From positions 3,073,001-3,137,000 of the forward strand of contig OY540817.1 of the NCBI GenBank assembly GCA_961205875.1: a DNA stretch of 64,000 nucleotides, written 5' to 3'. The translations under genes were made by a program, and so were the position numbers. The notes under the pieces are model-generated. The model was given only the letters and a program-made list of their open reading frames with translations. It had not been told where the DNA came from and made no database searches. Origin of the DNA: Sialis fuliginosa (taxonomy: Eukaryota > Arthropoda > Insecta > Megaloptera > Sialidae). Every line of letters starts with the position of its first letter. The stretch's first letter is position 1. Below, piece by piece: positions 1 through 11,130 of the stretch.

Positions 1-210
1 AACTATAGTATTTTATTTGTTTAAAGTAAAACCAGTAATGGGCACCCAGTGATGGACACTTTCTAATGATTACAAAATTATAAGTACTACGACACAAAAG
101 TTATATAAGGAATCATAAAATTTGAAATAATGTAAAGCAGATGCTTCGATAATATAATAATAATTAATAAATAAATTACACTAATAATTAGTTTAAATGT
201 TCACCGTTTT

Positions 211-690
211 CAAGGGCGCCGACTTGTTAAAAATATTGGGGGGGCTCAATTTCTTTGGACTATCTTTTCCCTTATATAAAACAAAATAATAATACCGTGT
301 ACCCCCCCCCACGAAAGTTGACGTAAGAAGCTTTTTTCATAAACAATTTTTTTTCTTGAATTTAGTTTTCATTTAATTAATAATTTTATTTATTAACCTA
401 AAAAACAGCCACGTCAGGTCTGTATTAAGGAAAATTTTGAAACATATTTATAAAATTAATTATATTTTAGATAGCAAAAATTATGATATTTAATCAAATA
501 AAATGCATTTAAAGTGACATATATATTTTTCATAATGATAACATTATTTTACAAAATATACTCACTAACATATTGGCAACCTATAAAATAATCCGTTAAA
601 TTTTAATGTATAAACTTAAATATTCATCATTTATTGGGTAATATAGGGGGGGGCTTGAGTCCCTTAAGCCCCATGGAGTCGGCGTCTCTG
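211..690. mobile_element. hAT-type MITE
   Basis: Ends CAAGGGCGCCGACT and (reversed) CAGAGACGCCGACT; flanks ACCGTTTT (203-210) and ACCATTTT (691-698) are an 8-base duplication with one mismatch. It contains G-runs near both ends and no ORF. Confidence 0.78.
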
Positions 691-1479
691 ACCATTTTGA
701 CACTCATTAGCCGATTATCATCAAAATAAGCTATTCAGTAATTGTAGTAATCAAATATCAACAAATATTTCTAATTTAGTACATTTAATTAAACAAGAAT
801 CCAACACTGGAGTATGATCCAAGACTGGTGCCAGTACCTTATGTATTAATTTAAACTATAAGTGTTGCATCAGAAACTTCAAATCTAATTTTACATAAAC
901 CCAAAAAAAACATATTAGCAATTTGCATGAAGAAACTGTATGTAATAATATTAAATTATCTTTTATATTTAGTTTGTGAGGACGTATAATAATAATACAA
1001 TATAAAGATATTTTAAAATTAATTTAAAAAACCGCACATCGTTTTTCGGTGTTAAAATACTAGTATCTTTTTTGTTATTATGTTAGCGTAGGGTCATTTT
1101 ATTTTCACTTACGTTCCATTTTGCGGTTTCGTTCATACAAAAAATATACTTTCGTTGTTTTTTGTGTTTTATGAGGTGTCAATAACACGACGAATAGGAA
1201 ATGTGTCCTGTCGGTAAACCTTTTTTTACGTTGTTTTAAATTATTTACTATTTCCTGATCTATAGCTACGATTCTATTATGCAAGGCTTTCTTTCTTGAC
1301 AGTAAAAAAACTGTAAACCAATATGTGGTGACATATATTATATATGGAATCGATGAAAAATATAGGTACTATATGTTTAAGTGTTCCTTTTGAATCTATT
1401 ATTGCTGTATCCTTCCCCTACTCATCTCTCTTAATTTAAATGTTTTATATTAAACGTGCATTGAATTAATTCGTAGCTA

Positions 1480-1570
1480 GTATATACGCGCCCGCACGGG
1501 GTACAACAGACACTCATAGCGAACAAATACACCAGCCTCGGGTACAGTACGCGTCCGCAACAGGTACGAA
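1480..1570 (+). promoter_or_regulatory. speculative GC-rich promoter or untranslated exon
   Basis: A sharply GC-richer island in AT-rich DNA: TATATACGCGCCCGCACGG, then CTCGGGTACAGTACGCGTCC and GCAACAG|GTACGA, which reads as a good splice donor. No ATG lies inside. It could be a non-coding first exon. Confidence 0.25.
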
Positions 1571-4347
1571 GGGAGGATTTTAATATAATCATATGTAATT
1601 TTTGTGAATTTTATTTGTGGGAAAAACACTACAGCCTGGATGTTTTGATAAAATATGGACCGTTTTATATCTTTTACATTGTTATTTTATAAATTAATAT
1701 TTTTGAGATCAGATTCAGATCCGGACCGGGTGTAATTTTTCTGAGGTAACGGTTCCCACAATAACATCCTTTGTGTTCATCTGAAATGCATAGAAACAAT
1801 TATTTTACGAAGGTTGTCGCTATAGCCGGTAATATAGTAGAACCATTTATATAAAATATGAAAAAATTATGAAAAAAATGTTTGACTTTAATTAAAAATA
1901 CATTTTAACTTTACCAAAATTTTTTTACTATTAAAATGTTTTTTACATTTTCGAAAAAAAATTGAATTATAGAAAAATAAAATAAACATAATTATCCTGT
2001 TTTGATCGTCCCAGAGAAAGGAATCCATGTCTGGTTACGTTTTGTAATATTATTCACTGGCTATTTATAAAAAAAATCAAAGCTCCAAAAAAATGTTTTT
2101 TACCCAAAAAGAAAATAATAACATAAATTTATAATAATTTTTTTTAAATTCTGTATTTTTATAATGTCGCTTTTAAACCAAAATGACAAAATAAAATAAT
2201 TAAAAACAATTTAAATGTAGGGTTTGTTGCTGTTTTGTTTCTTTGGTTTAAACACGGCATATTATACGTGCACAATTCAACATGTGTAGATTATTGTTAC
2301 ATATAAACAATATAAAACAACTAAATGTTTTTACATAGAAAATATGTGTGTGTGTATATATGTATATAATTTACTATATTTTAATAAAATAATCATGTAT
2401 TTAAAAATACGTCCGTTTTTAGTTTTTTGTTAAAATAAACATAAATGTATGTTTTTCTATATAAACCAAAAGAATTTAAAAGTCAGTGATAAAATCACAT
2501 GGTATTATTTACACTCAAGTTATTCTGGGTTTTTACTTCAGTTTTCAGTCACCAGATGTGACAAGTTGTAAACTTGCATTACAATTTACAAGTAGATTTT
2601 AGTGTTGTTTCACACATGCAATTTTTTAATTGACAAAATAAAGATATTATTACTACTACCACATCTAATTACGGGGCCCCAGACTGAAATTGTTGGCGGA
2701 CCCACTAAGAATTTTTTTCGACCAGGTTTAAAAAAAAAAAAAAATACCAATACCGGTGAAGACTAGACTGACATTAGATCAAATAATTTTCGAAATTAAG
2801 AACTGAATTTTAAAACGTATAAGTATTATAGGAATGCATGTAAACATTTCAAATGTCAGATTTTTTGCGTACCTATGTACCTACTTACAAATCTCTTAAA
2901 ATTAACAATTAAGGTTAGCTATTTTAGATAATTCAGTACATACCGGAAGTTGTAGCTGTCGGATGTAAACAATTGTGTGTTTTTATTATTGTTCAAGTAT
3001 TGTTGTAATGCGGTGACATTGCATTGAATGTTTATAAAATTTTGCAAATTATGTAAAATATAGACATTCAAAACTGTGTAGGTGTATATTAATTAATTTG
3101 ATTATTATTTATTCATCTAAAATCGCACTTAAGTAAAAAATAAAAAATTATATAATTTTAATAAATCAATATTGTTACCTGATGATTTCTTTGGTAAAGG
3201 TGTAAAAAAATCTTGTTTTTAGGAAAATATTAACAAGTCTCAGAAATCTATAAGAAATCGTCAATAATTATTGAAAATATAAGTTACCTCTAATTCAAAC
3301 TTTAAATCGCTTTTTTCCGAAACTTTTTTTAATGTATGCTCACCATAGCTAAGAAACGGAACTTCGTAGAAAGCTAAAATGTGAACTGAATATTCTCAAT
3401 AGTTGTAACTATCGGATGACACAAGTAAATTAAACAAAAAATTCCCAACAGTTAGTAGAAGAAAATAATATAAGAGGATTTTGTTACAAAGTTTTTATGT
3501 ACATATCCTCCATTTTTACATTTAAAAAACATTATTTGTGTCCCCCAATATTACAGCACTGCTGGAGACAGAGAACAAGGGGTAAATTATGTTTAAGGGA
3601 GGTCAATTTTATATTTTAAGGGAGTTTATACGTTTATGGACTTGCTTGATTTCTTCTATCTATGTTACCAGTTTGTTTGTGTTGACAGGTTGGTATACAT
3701 CTGTTAAATTCTGGTTTCTGATTGGTCCATTTGAAGATAATCATGACTGTTACCAATAACAGATTTATTGATAAAACTGGGGGTAAGTGTAGTTGTGTAA
3801 CGTGTATGAAATATAGACATAAGAAAGCTCATATAATATGACCCTATTAAACAGATGCATTGCTTGGTTAGAAATAATATCCTTTGGTTTTATGGACCAA
3901 CCATTGCTTCCGTATAGTTTACATTAACTGTTTTGTGGTAAACAATCAAGATTTTATTAACATTTAAATAAACACAGAACCCAATGACCGGAAATGCCTA
4001 TGTTATTAATATTCCCAATGAAAATAACTTCTTGCTATGGCTAATTTATGTTATTGTATATCATTATGTAAATCACAAACTGAGAAATAAATATAGAATA
4101 GAAAATCTTATTAAATCTGATTTTTTGGAAAAAAATACGCTTGTTATTATAATTATTTTAATTGAGTTTTAATAATGTTTATGATTCTAATAAATTAGAG
4201 TAATTTAAATTTTTAATATAGCGCGACTTTATTAACTTCCCAACTGGAAATTATTGTAATCGGTCGGAAAATCAAAATCAAAAATTACATTTGTATGTTT
4301 CAAGACCACTATAGTATATTTACACTATTTTCAGAAAGATGTCTGCC

Positions 4348-4379
<32 letters not shown>

Positions 4380-4391
4380 CGTATGTGCGTG
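4348..4391. repeat. GT-rich microsatellite
   Basis: About eleven GT units followed by imperfect GTAT and GTGC variants. Confidence 0.9.
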
Positions 4392-5522
4392 TCATTTTTT
4401 ACGTTCACGAAATCTCGTAAATAAAAAATGCTATTAGCTTCGTTGGGGTGCCAATCGAAGCGTCTTGACGTGATTATGATCTGAAAGAAAGGATTTTTCG
4501 AAATTCAACCCCTAAAAGGGTAAAAACAGGTGTAACGTTTTTTTTGGTCGGATTTACTTGAAACTTACAATTAGTATAAATATTCTACAATACAAATAAT
4601 GAAAAATGTATTTCAGTATTTTTTTTGTTATACGTGCCTAAACAGCCATAGATAGGGTGAAAGGTGAAAACCACCCTCATTTTTTGAATTTTAAATACTA
4701 ATAAATAAGTCTACAATTCATATTACCTTGGAAACAAACGCAATTAAATTAAACAAATGCAATTTAATTCTATGGTATGATGATCTAATACCATCCATAC
4801 TTAATACTTATCCATTTTAATCAAACGATAGAACCAATGTTGGCACGGTTTAAAAATTTCTTCAATTATTATTGGAACTTGGAAAAAATCATATATAAAA
4901 TCACTTTTTTACCCCCTGCACCCCTTGGTCAACTACGCTGAACGATTTCTTAAAGTGCTCTCTGAAAGCAGTGGTTCTTGGTGTACACTATAAAAAGGAT
5001 AGCAGCTTCACATTATTATAAAATTATCTCTGCTCTAAAATTTAAACCAAATGACTGAACACAAATGAAGAAAGAATTTAATAAGATTTTATTTTAGACC
5101 AAATACTTTATAATACCGGATGTTTAAAGAATAATTATGAAGGCAGCGATATTTTATTCGATATATTTATTATGTGAGTTTAATATTAATATAATTTGTT
5201 GATTTTAACAGAAAAAATTCGTTGATTAAAAAAATAATCACATTTCAAAAATGAATGCATATAAGATATGCAATATACTGTATTAATATTTAATCTTTAT
5301 TTGTATATTTAATGCTTGAAATTATCGTATATTAATTTTTTAATATTTGTAAAATATCATTTATGTTATGAAATTGATAAGACTAAATTAAAATTAACAC
5401 ATTCCTATCAAACTACATGACTATTAAGCAAATAATTTTATAAAAAATACAATGTTAATTTACTAAAAAAATTAAATACATTTTTTTTACCTCCATTCTT
5501 TTAATATAAATACAATATAGAC

Positions 5523-6395
5523 CAGGCCGGCATAACTCAAAATGCAAGGCCGTAATACTTTATGAAAAACTTGTGCGGGCCAAAAGAAAATATGACAGGG
5601 GGGAAAGCTATTAAGAAAATAATATTATTTAATTATTTAAAAATGAAATATTTACATTATTTTTCTGAAAATACATTAGGGTGTTTTTATTTTATTTTAT
5701 TTTTTTTGGTCCCATTGGACCTATGTTTTAGCTTTGGGTCAAAAGTTAATTGTTCCAAAATTTCAGACTCGTAGATCAAATCTGTGAGCGGGGGAAACCG
5801 AGTCTTTTTCCCATTTGATTAACATGGAAAAAATTACTTTTTTTACTTACGCGTGAATTATTGAAATAATTTTTTATTTTATTTCCCAAACCAATATTTT
5901 GTAGAGAATTAAGTGTTCAATTAAAAAATCCAATAAATTTTAAGATATATGTATTTGTTCAAAAATTATCATAAAAATTGGATTTTACTTTTTATGATAA
6001 TGTTTAAACGAACATATCTTTAAAAATACTCTGTCTATGAATTGAGCACTTGGGATCTTTTTTGTAAGAAATTTAATTCTCTATAATATACTGCTGTAAG
6101 AAATTAAAATAAATAAATTTTTCAACGAGATATTCTCGCATAAGTAAAAAAGTAATTTTTCTCATGTTAATCAAATGGTTTGCACTTTCACAGATTTGAT
6201 CTGAGTCTGAAATTTTAGGATAATTAACTTTTGATCCAAAAGTAAAATAATATACACACCTTTCGTAATATTATAAATCAATAAGCTAAGATACACATAT
6301 ATTATTTTTAATTTATAATATTATGAATTTTCACCAAAGTCTTCGTGGGCCGCAATGTGGGTGCTGGCCCGCGGGCCGTATGTTGTACAGGCCTG
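5523..6395. mobile_element. hAT-type element with nested fold-back
   Basis: Ends CAGGCCGGCATAAC and (reversed) CAGGCCTGTACAAC, flanked by a perfect 8-base duplication ATATAGAC (5515-5522, 6396-6403). Internally, 5733-6240 is a fold-back whose arms share AATTTCAGACTC and TTTGATTAACATG-type blocks in opposite orientation. No transposase frame. Confidence 0.85.
5733..6240. repeat. fold-back inside the hAT element
   Basis: Inverted arms TTTGGGTCAAAAGTTAATTG and its near-complement ending at 6240. Inner matches include ATTACTTTTTTTACTTACGCG-like text against GCATAAGTAAAAAAGTAAT. The arms are interrupted by small indels. Confidence 0.7.
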
Positions 6396-7068
6396 ATATA
6401 GACTATAGACTATCAAAGTTCACTTTTTTTCTTCATTACCAATGCTTCTAAAAAACAAAAACATCACTGGAATGTTTCAATTTACATATATTTATTATTT
6501 AAACTAAAACAGTACTTTAACATTTAAATTTAAATTAAATATCGGTGACCAATGCATAAGAAGAATTCAATGACCGGAAATTGTCATTGATATTCTCATC
6601 AACACTGGCCGTCCTGTCGAACAACCTGGTTACTTGTAAGTGATTGTTCAATATGATTTAAGTACTACATTTATTTGCATGTATGTATGTCCATCTACGA
6701 GTAATAAACTTGAGTAATTGCTAGTAAACTATCAAAATATATATTTTATTGTTTAGTTTGTTATGCTCTATATAAAATGTTTTATAAGTGTACAATGTAC
6801 ATATTATATGTATGTTTATTATTGGTATTCTAGTTTTGATTTAATACCTTTATGAATGAATGCACTATTAGAGTCTATCCAGACTATAGAGCAGGTCTGG
6901 CTCCAATCAAATATAAATAAACAATAAACTATGAAATAATTCTCACTCGTAGATGTCGGTCAAGTCTAGCTCCAATCTCGCTCAAAAATATATTTTACTG
7001 CAGTGTGATCGAACCTAAGCATGGATTGTACCCATAGGTTTGATCCACATTTTCGTACCGATCTCGAT

Positions 7069-7389
7069 TAGAGGTGTACCGGAATTCCGGTCGGAATTCA
7101 CGTCTTACGTCATTACTATTATATTTTAAATATAAATACATAGATTGTCGTTAAGAAAATACATTAAATTAAAAAAATTGTGTTTTCTACATATTCTGAA
7201 ATTTTTTCAGCTTCGTAAAACTATTTTATAGCTATAATTTCGTTACATTATTTGTATAGTATACGTTCTTTTCGATCGAATGTAATTGCATTTACAGTGT
7301 CAATATATAATAAAATAATAGTAGTGACGTTAAAATATTCACTTAAAATCTACATCGTGAGTTCCGGCCGAAATTCCGCTACACCTTTA
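7069..7389. mobile_element. hAT-type MITE
   Basis: TAGAGGTGTACCGGAATTCC at the left pairs with GGAATTTCGGCCGGA-type text at the right end. Flanks ATCTCGAT and GTCTCGAT form a 7/8 duplication (7061-7068, 7390-7397). Confidence 0.78.
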
Positions 7390-7413
7390 GTCTCGATCCG
7401 ATCTCACTCCAAT

Positions 7414-7702
7414 CAGAGGCGTATTTACCATGGGGGCCATGCCCTAGGGCGGCAGATCGAGAGGGGCGGTAAATTTTTGTAGTACATTTGAAAAAATATA
7501 AAGGAAAAAAAACTGACAATGAGTAGTAAGACTAAAAAAAAAAAAAAGGTCATCAGTTTTTATGTGGTTTATATTTTCCATATACACTTCAGGAATTTTC
7601 ACTGTTAAAAATATATTATATTTTCTCTTAATTCAGGGGCGGCTATTTTTTTTACCCAGGGCGGCATTTTTTTTTGGCCCAGGGCGGCACTTAACGTAAA
7701 TG
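7414..7702. mobile_element. hAT-type MITE with GGCGGC ends
   Basis: Starts CAGAGGCGTATTTAC and ends with GTAAATG. A perfect 8-base duplication ACTCCAAT flanks it (7406-7413, 7703-7710). It contains GGGCGGC blocks at both sides and an internal AAAAAAAGGTCATCAG motif shared with several other elements here. Confidence 0.8.
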
Positions 7703-7760
7703 ACTCCAATCAAATATAAATAAACAATTAAATCATTCACACTATAGGTATCAGTCAGCT

Positions 7761-7903
7761 GTATTTTGCGTTTTTATTTTAACAAAAATCATATTAATCT
7801 CGCTTTTAATATAAAAATAAATACATTTTTAGAATCTTTTTAACTTATTTCATTATTTAAAATCATAATTTCAGTGATACTTTGTTACTGGCATCATGCC
7901 TAT
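7761..7903 (-). mobile_element. truncated copy of the GGCATGATGCC element
   Basis: Reverse-complement match to the left third of the element at 42753-43295, including AAAATCATATTAATCTCGC and the end GGCATCATGCCTAT. Confidence 0.7.
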
Positions 7904-9681
7904 TATCAAAACAAAAAAATATTAAACGCACTTTCTCTATTTGTGGAAAAAATGTTTAAAAGTGAAATAGTGAAGTTTTTTTCTTCTAATTGTATGTATT
8001 TTATAAAACACGAATGACTCACAAATAAATGTAACAACATACAAACATTATACCATATACATAAAACCGTTGAATTTAAAAAGAAACCACACAAATGATT
8101 GTCTAGTCTGGAACCCGATACCAGCGCCGGGGTATCACCAAACCGGAGGCACTCCATCTGTTTAACACCCAGAGTCAAAACATAAATTTAATTCTTGCCG
8201 AGTGCTGATAAAATTGAAACCTTATGTAAAACCAACACTAATTTAGTTCTAATCAATAGCATAAATACCAATTGGACTTTTGAAAAAAGTTTTTATAAAA
8301 TATATTATACAGGTTTATTTTTAATGTTGATAAAATTAACATCTACTATATATAACGAAGTGCCCTGACTGACTGATAATCATTTTTTTGACCATTTCCA
8401 CTCATCGGAGAACCTTGAAATTTGGTATATATATTCCTTGGGGGTAAAAAATAACAACTAGTGGGCCTTTTTTGAAAAAGTTTATAAATGGGGTGACAAG
8501 GGGCCCCCAATTTTTCAAAAAAAAAGTTACAATTTTTTTATTATTTTTTCTATATTCCTTGGGTGATATAATGTAAAGTTCAAATTTCAGATTTAAAAAA
8601 AAGGAAAAAAAAAGTTTTGATGTAAAAAAGTATCAAAACGAAAACCGATATTAAATTTTTTTAATTTTTTTCAAATACTTTGGTTAATTGGCAACCATGA
8701 ACCCGTGTCTGATTTTTGAAAAAGATATGTTAAAGAGGAGAAAATAAATAAAATACGTTTACATATAATGCGCTTTAAGCATTTACTAAATTAATTGCAA
8801 ATGTCGTAACTATGGATACATTATATTTTATTGATTATTTTTAAAAATTTTAAATGTCAGTGGCCATTTAAAATTTTGAAGTGAACAATAAAATATAACA
8901 AAAAAGAAATATAAAGAGCATAACGAACGAAAAAATATGCACAACTCTAATGTAATAAATAATTTAAATTTTCATAAATAAATTTGACAAAAAAATTGAA
9001 GACAAACAATTACAGCATTCGGACACAATTCGACCAACATTCGGCGATAGATATGTGTTCCCGGTACAAATAAAAATTAAGTAGGTATATAATGACATTT
9101 TTTTAATCTTAAGTCATTGAATTATCAATATTTTTACTTTCATAGGTATAGGTATTTTATTATATTTATTTGTAATCATAAATATCAGAAGAATTTATAT
9201 AATTTCAAATTAACATTGTAATTTTAAATGATATTATTTTAATTGTTGTTTGAAACTGTATATCTGTCATCTTTACCCAATGTACTAACCTAAAATGTAC
9301 ATTTACAAAATTAAAACAAGATGTTGATTTATTGCAAATTGTTACGAAAGCTTCATTCAATTGACAAGACCTATATTTGATTGTAATTAATTAATTAATT
9401 GTACAAAGGGTGTACGAGTATCTACAAGAGCTAATAATGTATTTATATAGACACATTGATGAATTTTTGAAAGACACGAGCAGAAAAACCAAAAATGAAA
9501 TTATTTTTAATATTCATAAAATGTTCAAATCATGTAAGTACATGATGTAATACAATACATGTACCAGAAGTCATAAAATAATTTTTTGTCGTTGTCATAT
9601 CAGAAACAAATGTCATAATATGTATTTAGTATGCAATATATTTTCATACGACAAGAGTTGAAAACGCATCGTAAACAAATA
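7904..9681. other. AT-rich stretch without a gene
   Basis: A Helitron-like start TCTACTATATATAACGAAG at 8342 is followed by repeat text. Short frames on the - strand show no motif. Nothing else recognised. Confidence 0.45.
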
Positions 9682-9683
9682 TA

Positions 9684-9972
9684 CAGGTAATCCTCGACTT
9701 ATAATTGTCTTTGTCTCTTTCTTACATGCACATATTACATAAATGAAACAAACAGTTCCGGGAATTTCCCAAAAATGTAATTTATTATTATTTATGTAGA
9801 TATTTTTGGGAACCCGCAACTGTTTGTTATGTATAGAAAATGCGATTCGCTTCACATCAAGGAAAACGTCCAAAGCAAAAATATGTACATATTGTACGTG
9901 TTAACTTACAACTTATTCTATTTACGATCGATGTTTAGAAACCTATCTCGGTTGTAAGTCGAGGAATACCTG
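9684..9972. mobile_element. pogo/Tigger-type MITE
   Basis: CAGGTAATCCTCGACTTATA at the left and the complement of CAGGTATTCCTCGACTTACA at the right, with TA on both sides (9682-9683, 9973-9974). No transposase. Confidence 0.78.
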
Positions 9973-10068
9973 TACTACGATATATAACGTATGTCTTATC
10001 AGTTTAAGCGTAAAAAATATCAAAGTTAATATTCAATGTTTTTAAATGCTGCGAGAAGTTCAAACATG

Positions 10069-10682
10069 TGTAATGGTATCCCACTTCTGACACCAATTTT
10101 GTAATGATATCCCAGCTTCTGACACCAATTTTGTAATGATTTTTGGTCCCAACTTCTTCTGACACCAAATTTGTAATATTTGTTGTAATCGTGTCGTGAA
10201 ATAATCCACAAGAAAACAATTTAATTGCTGATTTAAATATATTTATTTATTACAAGTTGTTACATGATGTTAAAGTCTTAATGTGTATATCTTAGTGTTT
10301 GTATCTTCATGTTCAAGTCTTCATAATAATGTGTTCATAATAATAATAATCTAGTATTTTCTAAGTTAACCTTATATATGTATATGCAATATGTATTGTA
10401 CCTTGTCTTGTACATAGGGTAGATGGTTGTTCCTTTCACAAATTGTCATGCCTCTAGTAATAAAATTATGTCGACCCTAAATGTACAAGTGTGTTAAAAA
10501 TAAATGGGTTTAAATATTATACTTGTTACAAAATAGTAATAAACAATTTAGATGTCAACCCTCGTCCTTTGAGCTATTGTGTAATGATTTAGAATAGATA
10601 GTTATATAGATTTTTACACATAGGAAAAGATATATTACGGTCATTTCAGTCAAAGTCAAGTGTGTCCTGCAAATACATTACA
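10069..10682 (-). repeat. 3' LTR of the gypsy element (left-hand copy)
   Basis: Same length and, by eye, same sequence as the right-hand LTR. It is preceded on the sense strand by a polypurine tract and followed by host DNA after the CATG duplication. It carries the same three internal primer-site-like units near its left edge. Confidence 0.92.
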
Positions 10683-10693
10683 CCTCCCTTCTT
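10683..10693 (-). promoter_or_regulatory. polypurine tract for plus-strand priming
   Basis: On the sense strand AAGAAGGGAGG directly abuts the TGTAATG start of the 3' LTR, the expected position for plus-strand DNA priming. Confidence 0.85.
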
Positions 10694-11130
10694 AATGAAA
10701 AGATAAGTCGAGGCTTATCTTTTGAACCCTTGATTTAACAATGATTTTGATTATTTTGTAAATATACATATTATTATTTTGTTTGATTTTATGACATGTT
10801 ATTAAGTCATCTAATTTCAAGGTACCACTGTGCATTTGTATGAAGTAAGTATAAGGCTAAAATATAACATTGTTTTTTTTTCATTCATAAGTACCAATAT
10901 CGTACGAATATGAAACGAATGTTTTCGTTTGATTATTTTGATTAAAATATAACGTTGAAATTTTCAATTAGACTATATTTTGAAATTTGTTTTAGAGAAA
11001 TTGATATAGTCAGATTTTGGTAGTACAATTAGTATTAAATTATTAAAATTTTAAATTGAAATTAATTTTATTATTAATTTTTATTTTTATATAAGTATAT
11101 ATATGTAGATTTTGAAACGAACACATGTTA

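Larger units (their letters stand above)
699..5514. other. intergenic or intronic AT-rich stretch
   Basis: No gene recognised. It contains a GC-rich patch (1480-1570, listed separately), a hAT-like remnant near 2670-2725 (ACGGGGCCCCAGACTG), a GT microsatellite (4348-4391), and repeat text shared with other insect repeats (ATTCAACCCCTAAAAGGG around 4504). The 62-codon frame at 3984-4172 has no recognisable motif and I do not treat it as a gene. Confidence 0.5.

Noticed and set aside
3984-4172. 62-codon frame starting MTGNAYVINIPNENNF
   Set aside because: AT-rich, no recognisable family, no upstream signals, no paralogue in the window.
8100-8165. GC-richer patch with AACCCGATACCAGCGCC on the + strand
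   Set aside because: No frame, tRNA-like fold or repeat partner could be supported.
10004-10219. Short - strand frames across the gypsy LTR (also 14319-14574)
   Set aside because: They run through the repeated primer-site units and LTR edge; the repeated WCQ/GVRS residues are translations of the tandem DNA repeat.
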